The notes: generated from the sequence alone by a model not told the origin. Positions 16,497-25,829 are shown, numbered from the stretch's first letter. The stretch: 64,000 nt of DNA from Bacteroidales bacterium (GCA_910574205.1 CAJSYJ010000002.1:372001-436000), one strand, 5' to 3'. A program made the numbers and translations.

Positions 16497-18971
16497 TCAG
16501 CGTCCGCTCTCGGCGATCAGGTGGCGTATGGTGCGGTTGAGCGAATCGGCCGCCAGCAGCTCTTCGAGTGTGATGTGCATGCGGTAACGCCAGTAGTGGC
16601 GCGGGTTGGCAGGCACGTTGATACGCTCATCGGCCGGGTTCTCGCGCCGCAGCGCTCCGTTTATCGACATCCAGTCCTGCCACGGCAGCACGGTCAGCAT
16701 GGCGGGCGATTTAAGGTGCATAGACACTATGCGCTCGCATATCCACGGCTCGCAGTAGTAAGGCGCATCGCCCCACTCCCCGAGCACGTTGTTGTAGAAC
16801 CGCCGGCACACCTCGCGCTCCTCCTCCCACCATGCGCGCAAGGGTGCCATGTCGTGAGTCGATGTAGTGCATACCGACAGATATGGATAATTCCACGGCG
16901 AGGCGAACTCCTCGCGCGGGTCCTTGGGCATGCGCTGTATTTCGAGCGACAGAATCTGCTCGTCGGCCATGACCTGCGGCACGCAGTGAGGGATCATACC
17001 CAGATCCTCTCCGCAGACGAGCATCTGCGTCGAGTCGATCAGCGGCGGCAGCTTCATCATCGCCTCGTGCTGCCAGAAAGCGTCGTGCCGGCGATAGAAG
17101 AAGTCGTTGTACAGATTGTCGTATGCGCGCTTCTGCTCCTCCGGCAACTCACGGTAGAGGGACGTCGACTGAGCCGATATGCGCGGGTGGTACACACCGC
17201 TCCGGCGGCTGTCCTCGACGAAAAGCACGTTGTCCGTCACAGAGATGTCGGCCGTATGGCGCGAGCGGTCGAACCGGAATCCGTAGCCGGCGATCTCCTG
17301 CTCGGTATAGGGCAGCGCCGGATTGAAGCGTCCGAGCAGCGCATTGACCGCATCGAGCGGAATCTCCCAGATGCGAAAGAATCCCAGTATATGATCTATT
17401 CTGTAAGCGTCGAAGTACTCGGCCATCTTCTCGAAGCGGGCACGCCACCACGCATAGCCGTCCTCCGACATCTTCTGCCAGTTGTATGTCGGGAAGCCCC
17501 AGAGCTGTCCCATGACCGAGAAGTCGTCGGGCGGAGCGCCGGCCGACGAGTCCATGTTGAACAGCGACGGATAGACCCACGCATCGACGCTCGTGCGGCT
17601 TACGCCGATCGGTATGTCACCTTTCAACACCACACCGCGGCTATGGGCATAGTCCCGCACCTCGCGCAGCTGGCGCGAGAGATGATACTGCACGAAGTAG
17701 TTGTAGGCCACCTCGTCGTAATGCTCCTTTTCATACTTTGCGGCTTTGGCCGCGCTGTAACGCGCCATGGAGCCCCATTTCGCAAAGTCGGGCGTCGAGT
17801 GCTCGTCCCGCAATGCGCAGAACACCGCGTAAGGGCGCAGCCAATCCTCGTTGGCCTGCATGAATGACTTGAACTCGCGGCTGCGGAACGTCGCACGCGC
17901 CCTATCGCGATACACCGCATGCAGATACTCGCTCTTGGCACGGTTGACGCGCTCGTAGTCGACCGTCGGCAGCGCATTCAGCTCGCGCTGCAACGCCTCG
18001 AAGCGAGCCGCCATGCCGGCATCCTTCAATTCGCCCACCTGGCTCAGACGTATGAACTGCGGATGCAGCGCAAAGGTCGTGTTGGCATTGTAGGGATACG
18101 AATCCTGCCATGTGCCGGTCATGGTCGTATCGTTCACGGGGAGTATCTGTATCATGCTCTGCCCAGTCGCGGCAGCCCAGTCGACCATGAGTTTCAGGTC
18201 GGCGAACTCGCCCACGCCGAAGCTGTGCTCCGAGCGCAGCGAGAATACCGGAATAGCCACGCCCGCACCGCGCCATGCCGGCAGATCGAAGCGGGGGCGC
18301 AACGAGCTTACTACAACGCATGCGGCCTGAGCCGCACCGAACGACGCCTCCCTGTCGCAACCTATCTCCCAGATCGCAGCATCCGAGCGTTCGTCTGTCA
18401 GCACGAACTTGTAACGCACCATGCCGCCGGTCTTGGCGAGCTTCACGCGCGCGCACCACTCAACGCCGCCGCACCACTCCATTTCTATGCCCTGCCGAGG
18501 ATTCCAGTCGCCGAGCGCCTTGCCCTGACCGACCAGAACGGGATGCTGCCACGGTCTTACGCCGGGAATCTCGGCCGTCACGAGCAGCTCGCCCGCCCTG
18601 AGTGCAGGGCGGCATCGGCGGTCGCCGCGCGAAAATACGCCGTCGGTAAACATCGACGAACGCATCGGGCGGTCGGACGGCATATCGTGCCAGCAGTCGT
18701 ATACGGCCACCGCCGCCTCTGCAAGACGGCTCTTGGCATCCAGCTCCAAACGGTGTCCCCCGCCCCACTCACGGCGCACGGTCTGCCCGTCGCGACATAC
18801 CCGGTAGCGGTACTCCGACACCTCGTCCGAAGACTCGACGCAAAGGGTGTATTCCCACATACCCCCGCCAGCATATCGCATCCGGCAGTCCCGGCCGCAA
18901 CCACGGCCGAGCACGAGCACGAGCTCTTCGCCCGGCTGTGTATGATACTCTATACGGAATTTGATTGTCAT
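16497..18971 (-). CDS. malQ: 4-alpha-glucanotransferase with N-terminal starch-binding domains
   Basis: The C-terminal 570 residues are a GH77 amylomaltase: NDTTMTGTWQDSYPYNANT is the substrate-binding segment, AYRIDHILGFFRIWEIP carries the nucleophile Asp, CGEDLGMIP the acid/base Glu and TTSTHDMAPLRAWW the third Asp. The N-terminal 225 residues form two CBM20-like starch-binding modules (about 1-100 and 120-220; QHPVLVGQGKALGDWNP marks the second). This DPE2-like layout with 824 residues is common in Bacteroidota and plants. The enzyme moves glucan segments between malto-oligosaccharides or onto glucose, in the cytoplasm. It follows a HAD phosphatase gene by 12 bases in one transcript. Confidence 0.95.
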   Translation of the reverse strand: MTIKFRIEYHTQPGEELVLVLGRGCGRDCRMRYAGGGMWEYTLCVESSDEVSEYRYRVCRDGQTVRREWGGGHRLELDAKSRLAEAAVAVYDCWHDMPSDRPMRSSMFTDGVFSRGDRRCRPALRAGELLVTAEIPGVRPWQHPVLVGQGKALGDWNPRQGIEMEWCGGVEWCARVKLAKTGGMVRYKFVLTDERSDAAIWEIGCDREASFGAAQAACVVVSSLRPRFDLPAWRGAGVAIPVFSLRSEHSFGVGEFADLKLMVDWAAATGQSMIQILPVNDTTMTGTWQDSYPYNANTTFALHPQFIRLSQVGELKDAGMAARFEALQRELNALPTVDYERVNRAKSEYLHAVYRDRARATFRSREFKSFMQANEDWLRPYAVFCALRDEHSTPDFAKWGSMARYSAAKAAKYEKEHYDEVAYNYFVQYHLSRQLREVRDYAHSRGVVLKGDIPIGVSRTSVDAWVYPSLFNMDSSAGAPPDDFSVMGQLWGFPTYNWQKMSEDGYAWWRARFEKMAEYFDAYRIDHILGFFRIWEIPLDAVNALLGRFNPALPYTEQEIAGYGFRFDRSRHTADISVTDNVLFVEDSRRSGVYHPRISAQSTSLYRELPEEQKRAYDNLYNDFFYRRHDAFWQHEAMMKLPPLIDSTQMLVCGEDLGMIPHCVPQVMADEQILSLEIQRMPKDPREEFASPWNYPYLSVCTTSTHDMAPLRAWWEEEREVCRRFYNNVLGEWGDAPYYCEPWICERIVSMHLKSPAMLTVLPWQDWMSINGALRRENPADERINVPANPRHYWRYRMHITLEELLAADSLNRTIRHLIAESGR

Positions 18972-18983
18972 GATATATCGTTT

Positions 18984-19595
18984 TTACAGATTTGCATCAT
19001 CCAGCAGCATCGACCGCAACCGCCGGCAGCTAAGCTCGGGGTCATGGTGGTCGAAGACGAAGCCCCCGATGCCCAGTTCGGCCGCCGCCTCGACATTGGC
19101 ACGACGGTCGTCGATGAACAACGTCGCCTCGGGCGCAAGACCGTAACGGTCGAGCAGTATCTCGTATATCCTGCGCTCGGGCTTCACGACCCGCTCCTCG
19201 CACGAGACCACCTCGCCGTCGAAGTGCGCATACACGGGTATGCGGCGCAGAAAGTCGATAAACTCGCGCGACATGTTCGACAGCACGTACAGCCCGTAAC
19301 CCGCCTGCTTCAACTCGCCTATGAGACGTTCGGTCGCGGGTATCGGCTCCTGCATCAGGATCGAGCGGCGCAGATAACTCGCAGCCTTCTCCGCATCGCA
19401 CGAGTTATATCGGCACAGGTCGTCCAGCACCTCTTCGTAGCTCCTCGTGCCGCGATCGTAGCTTACCCAGAAGTCGGGCATTTCGGGCTGCAAAATATAT
19501 GAAAAGAAATCTATGAAGTCGCGATCGAGCTTCTTCGTATCGCGAGCAAAGACCACACCTCCGAGGTCGAATACTATATTTTCGGGTTTTCGCAT
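18984..19595 (-). CDS. HAD-superfamily hydrolase (HAD-IA type)
   Basis: The 203-residue protein shows the HAD motifs: I as FDLGGVVFA (nucleophile Asp10; the usual second Asp is replaced by Ala), II as VLSNMS, III as the Lys of VVKPERRIY and IV as LFIDDRRAN. Loss of the motif-I second Asp is unusual for a phosphatase, where it acts as acid/base, but occurs in many YihX-like (alpha-D-glucose-1-phosphate phosphatase) members. YihX similarity would fit its place directly upstream of malQ in glucan metabolism; this is inference. The cap is small (C1 type). Confidence 0.85.
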   Translation of the reverse strand: MRKPENIVFDLGGVVFARDTKKLDRDFIDFFSYILQPEMPDFWVSYDRGTRSYEEVLDDLCRYNSCDAEKAASYLRRSILMQEPIPATERLIGELKQAGYGLYVLSNMSREFIDFLRRIPVYAHFDGEVVSCEERVVKPERRIYEILLDRYGLAPEATLFIDDRRANVEAAAELGIGGFVFDHHDPELSCRRLRSMLLDDANL

Positions 19596-19600
19596 GATTA

Positions 19601-19608
19601 CAAATATA
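19601..19608 (-). promoter_or_regulatory. -7 promoter element for the HAD-malQ operon
   Basis: On the minus strand TATATTTG lies directly upstream of the first ATG at 19595. Being only 5 bases away, it suggests a nearly leaderless transcript or a slightly later start. Confidence 0.4.
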
Positions 19609-19712
19609 ACGAATTATAGTGTAACGGAATCGTTTTGCGCCGGCTTTTACGCCGAGTGGTCGCAACCGCGCGACGAGCGGCCGTTTTCGCGCGACGACGT
19701 CCCGCCGGCAAA

Positions 19713-19739
19713 GGAAAAAGTCCGGCTTGCGGCCGGACT
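19713..19739 (-). terminator. Terminator of argS
   Basis: An 8-bp stem (19719-19726 with 19732-19739, AGTCCGGC) is followed on the minus strand by TTTTT, 33 bases after the argS stop. Confidence 0.75.
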
Positions 19740-19771
19740 GTTCCATAATGCCTGATATATCGGCACCGACG

Positions 19772-21556
19772 TTACATGCGCTCGGGCACCGAGATACCCA
19801 GCAGCGACATCGCGCTGCGTATGACGCGCGCCACCTCAGCGGCGAGCTGCAAGCGCATGCGGCGCGTCGCCTCGTTCTGCTCGCGCAGGATCGAATGGTC
19901 GTGATAGTAGCCGTTGAACGACTTGGCCAGATCGTAGGCATATGCCGCGATGATCGACGGCGAGAAGTTCTCGCCCGCAGCGGCCACCGTCGACGGATAA
20001 TCCGACAGAGTCTTCACAAGCTCGATCTCCTCGGGCAGCAGATCGGCCGTCTGTACGCCACGATATTCGATGCCCGCCTCGTCCGCCTTGCGTAGTATAG
20101 AGCGGATGCGTGCATGCGTATATTGGATGAAAGGTCCCGTATTGCCGTTGAAGTCGATCGACTCGCGCGGGTCGAACAACATCGTCTTCTTGGGGTCGAC
20201 TTTAAGGATGAAATACTTCAATGCGCCCAGACCGACCATAGCCGACACCTCGTCGGCCTCGCCGGCCGTGCAGCCGTCGAGTTTGCCGAGCTCGGCCGAC
20301 ATCTCGCGCGCCGTCCTGACCATGTCGGCGATCAGATCGTCGGCATCGACCACCGTACCCTCGCGCGATTTCATCTTGCCCTCGGGCAGCTCGACCATGC
20401 CGTAAGACAGGTGGAATATGTTGTCGCTCCACGTATAGCCCAACTTCTTCAACACGAGTTTGAGCACCTGAAAATGGTAGTTCTGCTCGTTGCCCACCAC
20501 ATAGATCATGTCGTCGAGATTGTTCTCCTCGAAACGGCGCAGCGCCGTGCCCAGATCCTGCGTCATGTAGACCGACGTGCCGTCGCCGCGCAGCAGCAGT
20601 TTCTGGTCGAGTCCGTCAGCCGTAAGATCGATCCACACCGAGTTGTCCTCCTTGCGGAAGAATACACCCTTGCGGAGTCCCTCCTCTACCAGGCTCTTGC
20701 CCAGCAGATATGTCTGCGACTCGTAGTATACCTTGTCGAAGTCGACGCCGAGAGCCTTGTACGTCACGTCGAAGCCTTCGTACACCCAGCCGTTCATCTT
20801 CTGCCACAGGCCGTATACCTCGGGATCCTTGGCCTCCCAGCGGCGCAGCATCTCCTGCGCCGAGCGCATTATGGGTGCGTTGTGCTTGGCCTCGCTCTCC
20901 TCCATGCCGCCCGCGACCAGCTCGGCCACCTCGGCCTTATAGTGCTTGTCGAACTCGACATAATACTTGCCCACGAGGTGGTCGCCCTTCATGCCCGACG
21001 ACTGGGGCGTCTCGCCGCCGCCGTAGAGCTGCCATGCCAGCATCGACTTGCAGATATGTATGCCTCGGTCGTTGACCAGATTGACCTTTATGACGTTATG
21101 GCCGTTGGCCTGCAATATGCGCGCAACGGAGTATCCCAGCAGGTTGTTGCGTATATGGCCCAGATGCAGGGGCTTGTTGGTATTGGGCGACGAATATTCG
21201 ATCATTATCGTGCGGCCTGTGGGCGCAGCCTGACCGAAGCTCTCCGCAGAGACGATGCCGTTGAAACGCTCCGCCCAGAACGAGGGAGCGAGCGTCAGAT
21301 TCAGAAAGCCCTTGATGACGTTGTATGCTCCGATCTGGGCATTGTAGGCCACCACCTTCTCGCCTATCTGAGCAGCCGTAGCCTCGGGCGACTGGCGGCT
21401 GATGCGCAAAAGCGGAAAGACGACCAGCGTATAGTCGCCCTCGAACTCCTTGCGGGTCTTCTGTATCTGCAACTGTATGTTCTGACTTCCGCCGTACAAC
21501 TCCTCGACGGCACGCGCCACGGCACTCGCGACGAAACTCTCGATATCGATCATCAT
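19772..21556 (-). CDS. argS: Arginyl-tRNA synthetase
   Basis: ArgRS charges tRNA-Arg in the cytoplasm. The class I HIGH motif is LHLGHIRNN (within SSPNTNKPLHLGH), and GKMKSREG in the C-terminal half stands where ArgRS has its KMSK-like loop. The C-terminal anticodon-binding domain ends with MSLLGISVPERM, as in Bacteroidota enzymes. Although the frame runs back to an ATG at 21574, the -7 promoter element at 21578-21586 puts the transcript start at about that codon, so I place the start at 21556 (MMIDIESFVAS), or 21553. Length is about 594 residues, normal for the family. Confidence 0.95.
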   Translation of the reverse strand: MMIDIESFVASAVARAVEELYGGSQNIQLQIQKTRKEFEGDYTLVVFPLLRISRQSPEATAAQIGEKVVAYNAQIGAYNVIKGFLNLTLAPSFWAERFNGIVSAESFGQAAPTGRTIMIEYSSPNTNKPLHLGHIRNNLLGYSVARILQANGHNVIKVNLVNDRGIHICKSMLAWQLYGGGETPQSSGMKGDHLVGKYYVEFDKHYKAEVAELVAGGMEESEAKHNAPIMRSAQEMLRRWEAKDPEVYGLWQKMNGWVYEGFDVTYKALGVDFDKVYYESQTYLLGKSLVEEGLRKGVFFRKEDNSVWIDLTADGLDQKLLLRGDGTSVYMTQDLGTALRRFEENNLDDMIYVVGNEQNYHFQVLKLVLKKLGYTWSDNIFHLSYGMVELPEGKMKSREGTVVDADDLIADMVRTAREMSAELGKLDGCTAGEADEVSAMVGLGALKYFILKVDPKKTMLFDPRESIDFNGNTGPFIQYTHARIRSILRKADEAGIEYRGVQTADLLPEEIELVKTLSDYPSTVAAAGENFSPSIIAAYAYDLAKSFNGYYHDHSILREQNEATRRMRLQLAAEVARVIRSAMSLLGISVPERM

Positions 21557-21577
21557 AGTAACGTTTTGTTTCAAGTT

Positions 21578-21611
21578 GCAAATTTACGCTTTATTCGTCA
21601 AATTACCGCAA
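21578..21611 (-). promoter_or_regulatory. Promoter of argS
   Basis: On the minus strand TAAATTTGC (21586-21578) is preceded by TTG (21611-21609) with 22 bases between. It decides against the most upstream argS ATG. Confidence 0.55.
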
Positions 21612-21681
21612 CCGGGAAACAAAAAGCGCAAAAAAAGAGTCGCCGCACACGCTCCCGACGTTATATCCCGCCGTGGAGCCG

Positions 21682-22167
21682 CTACCGTAGAATACGCTCT
21701 ACATACCCCTTGTAGTCCTTGACGGCAGGCTCGTACTCGTCAGACTCGAACAGGGGCGAGGAGATAATCATATCGGCCGTCGAACGGTTGACCGCCGTGG
21801 GGACGTTATAGAGCGTGGCCAGCCGCAGAAGCGCCTTCACGTCGACGTCGTGGGGCTGTGCTGCCATCGGGTCCCAGAAGAATATCAGAGCGTCGATCAT
21901 CGAATCGGCGATCATGGCGCCCAACTGCTGGTCGCCGCCCAGCGGTCCCGACTTCAACAGTTTTATGTCAAGATCGTACTCCTCCTCCGAAGCGATATCC
22001 TCCGCACGCTTGTCGGCCAGCATGCGGCCTACCATGCGCCCCGTGGTGCCGGTGCATATCAGACGGCAGTGCGCCAGCTTGTAGGCATTCCACTCGACCC
22101 ATTCGGCCAGTTCGCGTTTCATGTTGTCGTGCGCCACCAGTGCAACGCATTTTTTGAGTTGTTCCAT
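21682..22167 (-). CDS. mgsA: Methylglyoxal synthase
   Basis: The enzyme converts dihydroxyacetone phosphate to methylglyoxal, a bypass that releases phosphate when sugar phosphates build up. The 161-residue protein begins KCVALVAHDNMKREL (conserved His and Lys), has TGTTGR and SGPLGGDQQLGAMI for phosphate binding and catalysis (Asp and Gln), then FFWDPMAAQPHDVDVKALLRLA and NRSTADMII, all diagnostic. It stands between argS downstream and the divergent dusB gene. A DJ-1 family protein and a broken VOC gene lie 20 kb away, so a functional link to methylglyoxal detoxification is only a guess. Confidence 0.95.
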   Translation of the reverse strand: MEQLKKCVALVAHDNMKRELAEWVEWNAYKLAHCRLICTGTTGRMVGRMLADKRAEDIASEEEYDLDIKLLKSGPLGGDQQLGAMIADSMIDALIFFWDPMAAQPHDVDVKALLRLATLYNVPTAVNRSTADMIISSPLFESDEYEPAVKDYKGYVERILR

Positions 22168-22205
22168 AACCGTTAGTTTTTCCGCTGCTCACGGCATAAT
22201 GCCGA

Positions 22206-22223
22206 TAACTTTGCGTATATTTG
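22206..22223 (+). promoter_or_regulatory. Two tandem -7-like elements upstream of dusB
   Basis: TAACTTTGC (22206-22214) and TATATTTG (22216-22223) lie almost end to end, facing dusB but about 90 bases before its start. They may be extra start points or inactive duplicates of the main promoter at 22265-22297. Confidence 0.35.
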
Positions 22224-22264
22224 ACATCGTCGAATATACTTCCGCTCGGCAATGCTCAAATAAA

Positions 22265-22297
22265 TTTGGCATTGCCCTCGCTTATGCGTATATTTGC
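22265..22297 (+). promoter_or_regulatory. Main promoter of dusB
   Basis: TTTG (22265-22268) and TATATTTGC (22289-22297) are 20 bases apart. The -7 element covers the most upstream possible start (TTG at 22294), so translation begins at the ATG at 22315. An 8-bp inverted repeat (22248-22255 with 22269-22276, GGCAATGC) brackets the -33 element. Confidence 0.7.
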
Positions 22298-22314
22298 CCG
22301 CAAAACGCGACAAT

Positions 22315-23337
22315 ATGAAGATCGGATCGATAGACTTGGGCGACAAGCCGCTGTTTCTGGCACCCATGGAGGATGTTACCGACCCGTCGTTCCGCTACAT
22401 GTGCAAGCGGTTCGGCGCAGATATGGTCTATACCGAATTTATATCGTCGGACGGACTGATACGCGACGCATGGAAATCGCGTGCCAAACTCGCCATATCG
22501 GATTTCGAACGCCCCGTCGGCATACAGATTTACGGTCATCAGATCGAGCCTATGGTCGAGGCCGCCCTTATAGCCGAGCAGGCCGATCCCGACTTAATCG
22601 ACATAAATTTCGGATGTCCCGTCAAGAAGATAGCCGCACGCGGCGCAGGCTCGGGCATGATGCGCGACCCCGATCTGATGGTCGAGATGACCCGCCGCAT
22701 AGTCCAAGCCGTGCGCAAGCCCATCACGGTAAAGACGCGTCTGGGGTGGAGCGACGAGTGCAAGAACATCGAGCAGATAGCCCTGCGGTTGCAGGATGTC
22801 GGCATAGCGGCGCTGACCATACACGGACGCACGCGCGCGCAGATGTACCGCGGAGAGGCCGACTGGACGCTGATAGGCAGCATAAAGAACAATCCGGCCA
22901 TACATATACCTATAATAGGCAACGGCGACGTCGACTCTGCCCAGCGCGCCAAGGAGATGTTCGACCGCTACGGCGTCGACGGAGTGATGATAGGCCGCGC
23001 CACATACGGCCGTCCGTGGATATTCCGCGAGTGCCGCCACTACCTCGAAACGGGCGGGCTGCTGCCGCAACCCGGCGTGGCCGAGCGCGTCGGCATAGCC
23101 AAGGAGCATCTGGCCAAATCGATCGAGGTCAAGGGCGAGCGCATAGGCATCCTCGAAATGCGGCGCCACCTGTCGAACTATTTCAAGGGGCTGCCCGACT
23201 TCAAGCAGACACGCCTGAAACTCGTTACCTCGTTCGATCCCGACGAGTTACTTTCGACGCTCGACTTCATCGCCGAGCGCTGGGGCGACTTCGACATGCA
23301 CGACATTACCCCCGCCCCGCTCTCGCACGACATCTGA
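22315..23337 (+). CDS. dusB: tRNA-dihydrouridine synthase
   Basis: Dus enzymes use FMN and NADPH to reduce uridines in the tRNA D-loop. The 340-residue protein shows the family motifs LAPMEDVTDPSFR, DINFGCPVKKI (FMN phosphate contact and substrate loop), TVKTRLGW, LTIHGRTRAQMYRGEADW and VMIGRATYGRPWIF. The catalytic Cys is in FGCPV. It most resembles the DusB branch. The promoter at 22265-22297 sets its start, and a bidirectional hairpin shared with a convergent tRNA gene ends it. Confidence 0.95.
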   Translation: MKIGSIDLGDKPLFLAPMEDVTDPSFRYMCKRFGADMVYTEFISSDGLIRDAWKSRAKLAISDFERPVGIQIYGHQIEPMVEAALIAEQADPDLIDINFGCPVKKIAARGAGSGMMRDPDLMVEMTRRIVQAVRKPITVKTRLGWSDECKNIEQIALRLQDVGIAALTIHGRTRAQMYRGEADWTLIGSIKNNPAIHIPIIGNGDVDSAQRAKEMFDRYGVDGVMIGRATYGRPWIFRECRHYLETGGLLPQPGVAERVGIAKEHLAKSIEVKGERIGILEMRRHLSNYFKGLPDFKQTRLKLVTSFDPDELLSTLDFIAERWGDFDMHDITPAPLSHDI

Positions 23338-23397
23338 CCATATACGCCATATTCTGCGTTACGACCCACCGCGGCCGCATACATAATTAGGGAATAC

Positions 23398-23433
23398 AAA
23401 AAAAGAGTCGTCCTCGACAGACGACCCTTTTTT
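23398..23433. terminator. Bidirectional terminator between dusB and tRNA-Ala
   Basis: The stem GAGTCGTC/GACGACCC is flanked by seven A on one side and six T on the other, so it works as an intrinsic terminator for both the plus-strand dusB and the minus-strand tRNA gene. Confidence 0.8.
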
Positions 23434-23434
23434 G

Positions 23435-23508
<74 letters not shown>

Positions 23509-23665
23509 GTTGCGGATGCAAATATACGCATATTTCGCAAATGCACAATATGCAGGCTGTAATTTTTCGCAATATTTTTTTCCGCACGCTCCACGTCGTT
23601 AGGGCTATGTCGGTTTCGCCCGTCGATTTTAGTGGACGAAACATGCGGCAGTCGTGAAAAATTAG

Positions 23666-23673
23666 TATATTTG
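23666..23673 (+). promoter_or_regulatory. -7 promoter element for coaD
   Basis: TATATTTG matches TAnnTTTG and lies 20 bases before the coaD start. No clear -33 TTG is present. Confidence 0.45.
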
Positions 23674-23693
23674 TCCGATATATAATATTATCG

Positions 23694-24173
23694 ATGCAGA
23701 GAACAGCTCTATTCCCCGGATCGTTCGATCCGTTTACGCGAGGACATGCGGCCGTCGTCGAACAGGCGCTCGGCATATTCGACCGCGTAGTGATAGCGAT
23801 AGGACACAATATCGCAAAGCGAGGATTGCTCGACATCGACGCCCGCCGCCGCCTGATCGAGGATTGCTATAAGGCACAGCCGCGCGTCGAGGTAACGACC
23901 TACACGACGCTCACGGGCGACGAGGCGCGACGAGCAGGTGCCGCGACGATCATACGCGGAGCACGCACTGCGGCCGACTTCGACTACGAGCGTATTCTCG
24001 ACCAGGCCAACCGACGTCTTTTCCCCGAGCTGGCCAGCATCGTGATAATGGTCGACCCGCAGCTGGCCGACATCTCCTCGTCGCTTGTAAGGGAGCTGCT
24101 TAGCTTCGGCCGCAGCATCGACCAGTTCATGCCCGAGGGCATAGATTTGAAAAAATATTTAACAAACGAATAA
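23694..24173 (+). CDS. coaD: Phosphopantetheine adenylyltransferase
   Basis: CoaD transfers AMP to 4'-phosphopantetheine, the penultimate step of coenzyme A synthesis. The 159-residue protein starts with FPGSFDPFTRGH (the TxGH nucleotidyltransferase motif), continues with the IIRGARTAADFDYE substrate segment and ends with ISSSLVREL, all diagnostic. It is the first gene of a run coaD-lpxD-ruvC and is separated from lpxD by 10 bases. Together with panC-panD 8 kb upstream it covers part of the CoA pathway. Confidence 0.96.
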   Translation: MQRTALFPGSFDPFTRGHAAVVEQALGIFDRVVIAIGHNIAKRGLLDIDARRRLIEDCYKAQPRVEVTTYTTLTGDEARRAGAATIIRGARTAADFDYERILDQANRRLFPELASIVIMVDPQLADISSSLVRELLSFGRSIDQFMPEGIDLKKYLTNE

Positions 24174-24183
24174 TATCCCCGCT

Positions 24184-25209
24184 ATGGAATTTACAGCCGA
24201 AATGATCGCCGGTCTGCTCGACGGCACAGTCGTTGGCGACAAGAATGCCAAGGTGCACACCGTCGGTTCGATCGACGGCGGCCGCTGCGGCGCGCTGGCA
24301 TACCTGACCAATCCCAAATACGAACAATACGTCTACACATCCGAAGCATCGGTCATATTGGTCGACAAGAGCTTCGAACCGAAGCAGCCGGTGCGTACCA
24401 CGCTCATAAAGGTTGCCGACGTCGGAGCCTGCGTGCTGTCGCTGTTGGAGATGTACAACGCCGCCCGTCCCCGTAAAAAGGGCATATCGCCCCTCTCGGC
24501 TATCAACGCTGCGGCCGAGGTGGGCGAAGAGTGTTACGTGGGCGAGTTTACCGTCATCGAGGCGGGCGCACGCGTCGGCCGCGAATGCCAGATATACCCG
24601 CAGTGCTATATCGGCGACGGCGTGGAGATCGGCGAGGGCACCAGGATATACCCCGGCGTGAAGATATACGAGGGCTGCCGCATAGGCCGCAACTGCATCA
24701 TACACTCGGGCGCAGTGATCGGTGCCGACGGTTTCGGCTTCGCACCTAAGCCCGACGGCACGTTCGCCAAGATTCCGCAGCTGGGCAACGTCGTAATCGA
24801 AGACGATGTGGAGATCGGAGCCAACACATGCATCGACCGCGCCAAGACCGAGGCGACGATCATACGTCACGGCGTCAAGCTCGACAACCTCATACAGGTG
24901 GGTCACAACGTCGAGATCGGAGCCAACACCGTATCATCGGCGCAAATGGGCATCGCCGGCACATCGAAGATCGGCGCCAACTGCTTCGTCGCAGGTCAGG
25001 TCGGCATCGCCGACCACGTGAACATCGGCGACCGCGTGCGCATCGGCTCCAAGACCGGCATCGACAAGGACGTGCCCGACGGCGAGATGCGCTTCGGCTA
25101 CCCCGCGCTTCCGGGCATGCAGTATCATCGCTCGTTCGCCGTGTTCCGCCGCCTGCCCGAGCTGGAAAACAAGGTGCGCGAACTGGAAAAGTCGTTGTCG
25201 CAGAAGTAG
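24184..25209 (+). CDS. lpxD: UDP-3-O-acylglucosamine N-acyltransferase
   Basis: LpxD adds the second hydroxy-fatty acid to UDP-GlcN in lipid A synthesis, in the cytoplasm. The N-terminal 100 residues form the uridine-binding domain, followed by about ten hexapeptide repeats (for example YVGEFTVIEAGARVG) that make a left-handed beta-helix, with the catalytic His in LIQVGHNVEIG. The C-terminus ends in a helix (LPELENKVRELEKSL) that binds the acyl carrier protein in known structures. The 341-residue length is standard, and this shows the organism makes lipid A. Confidence 0.96.
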   Translation: MEFTAEMIAGLLDGTVVGDKNAKVHTVGSIDGGRCGALAYLTNPKYEQYVYTSEASVILVDKSFEPKQPVRTTLIKVADVGACVLSLLEMYNAARPRKKGISPLSAINAAAEVGEECYVGEFTVIEAGARVGRECQIYPQCYIGDGVEIGEGTRIYPGVKIYEGCRIGRNCIIHSGAVIGADGFGFAPKPDGTFAKIPQLGNVVIEDDVEIGANTCIDRAKTEATIIRHGVKLDNLIQVGHNVEIGANTVSSAQMGIAGTSKIGANCFVAGQVGIADHVNIGDRVRIGSKTGIDKDVPDGEMRFGYPALPGMQYHRSFAVFRRLPELENKVRELEKSLSQK

Positions 25210-25223
25210 CAGCGGCATAGCGT

Positions 25224-25829
25224 ATGGCCGAACGTTTGCGGATAATGGGCATCGACCCCGGTACGAACTACATGGGGTACGGCATAATCGAGATCGAGGG
25301 CAATGTACCGCACGCGGTCGTCATCGGCGAGATCGACATGCACCGCATCAAGGATCCCTACGAGAAGCTGCGCTACATTTTCGACAGGGTGCGCGCGCTG
25401 GTGGAGGAGTACCGCCCCTCGGAGGTGGCCTTCGAGTCGCCGTTTTTCGGCGAGAACGTCCAGAGCATGCTCAAACTCGGACGCGCGCAGGGCGTGGCCA
25501 TAGCTGCGGCGCTGAGTTTGCAGGTAGGCATAACCGAGTATGCCCCCATGCGCATCAAGCAGGCCATAACCGGGCGCGGATCGGCCTCGAAAGAGCAGGT
25601 GGCGCAGATGATAAACTCTATCCTGCACACCGACTACCAGCCGCGCAAGCTCGACGCGACGGACGGCATGGCCGTCGCGCTCTGCCACTTCTTTACCACG
25701 GCCAACCCCATAACGCAGGCTATGGGCGGCGCGCGGCGCAAGGGGCTGGGCGGCGACCTGAAAGCGCGGCGCGGCAGTCGTTCGTGGGAGAGCTTCGTGC
25801 AGAACAACCCCGACAGAGTAAAAGATTGA
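25224..25829 (+). CDS. ruvC: Holliday junction resolvase RuvC
   Basis: RuvC cuts four-way junctions during recombination and repair together with RuvAB. The four acidic residues are visible in GIDPGTNYMGYG (Asp), AFESPFFG (Glu) and LDATDGMAVALCH (two Asp). The core is followed by a basic tail of about 40 residues (GGARRKGLGGDLKARRGSR) that makes this 201-residue protein longer than the E. coli form (173), as in other Bacteroidota. It begins 14 bases after lpxD and is probably cotranscribed. Confidence 0.95.
   Translation: MAERLRIMGIDPGTNYMGYGIIEIEGNVPHAVVIGEIDMHRIKDPYEKLRYIFDRVRALVEEYRPSEVAFESPFFGENVQSMLKLGRAQGVAIAAALSLQVGITEYAPMRIKQAITGRGSASKEQVAQMINSILHTDYQPRKLDATDGMAVALCHFFTTANPITQAMGGARRKGLGGDLKARRGSRSWESFVQNNPDRVKD

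Noticed and set aside
21557..21574. ATG at 21574 as start of argS
   Set aside because: The -7 element at 21578-21586 puts the transcript start at about that position.
22294..22314. TTG at 22294 as start of dusB
   Set aside because: It is inside the -7 promoter element.
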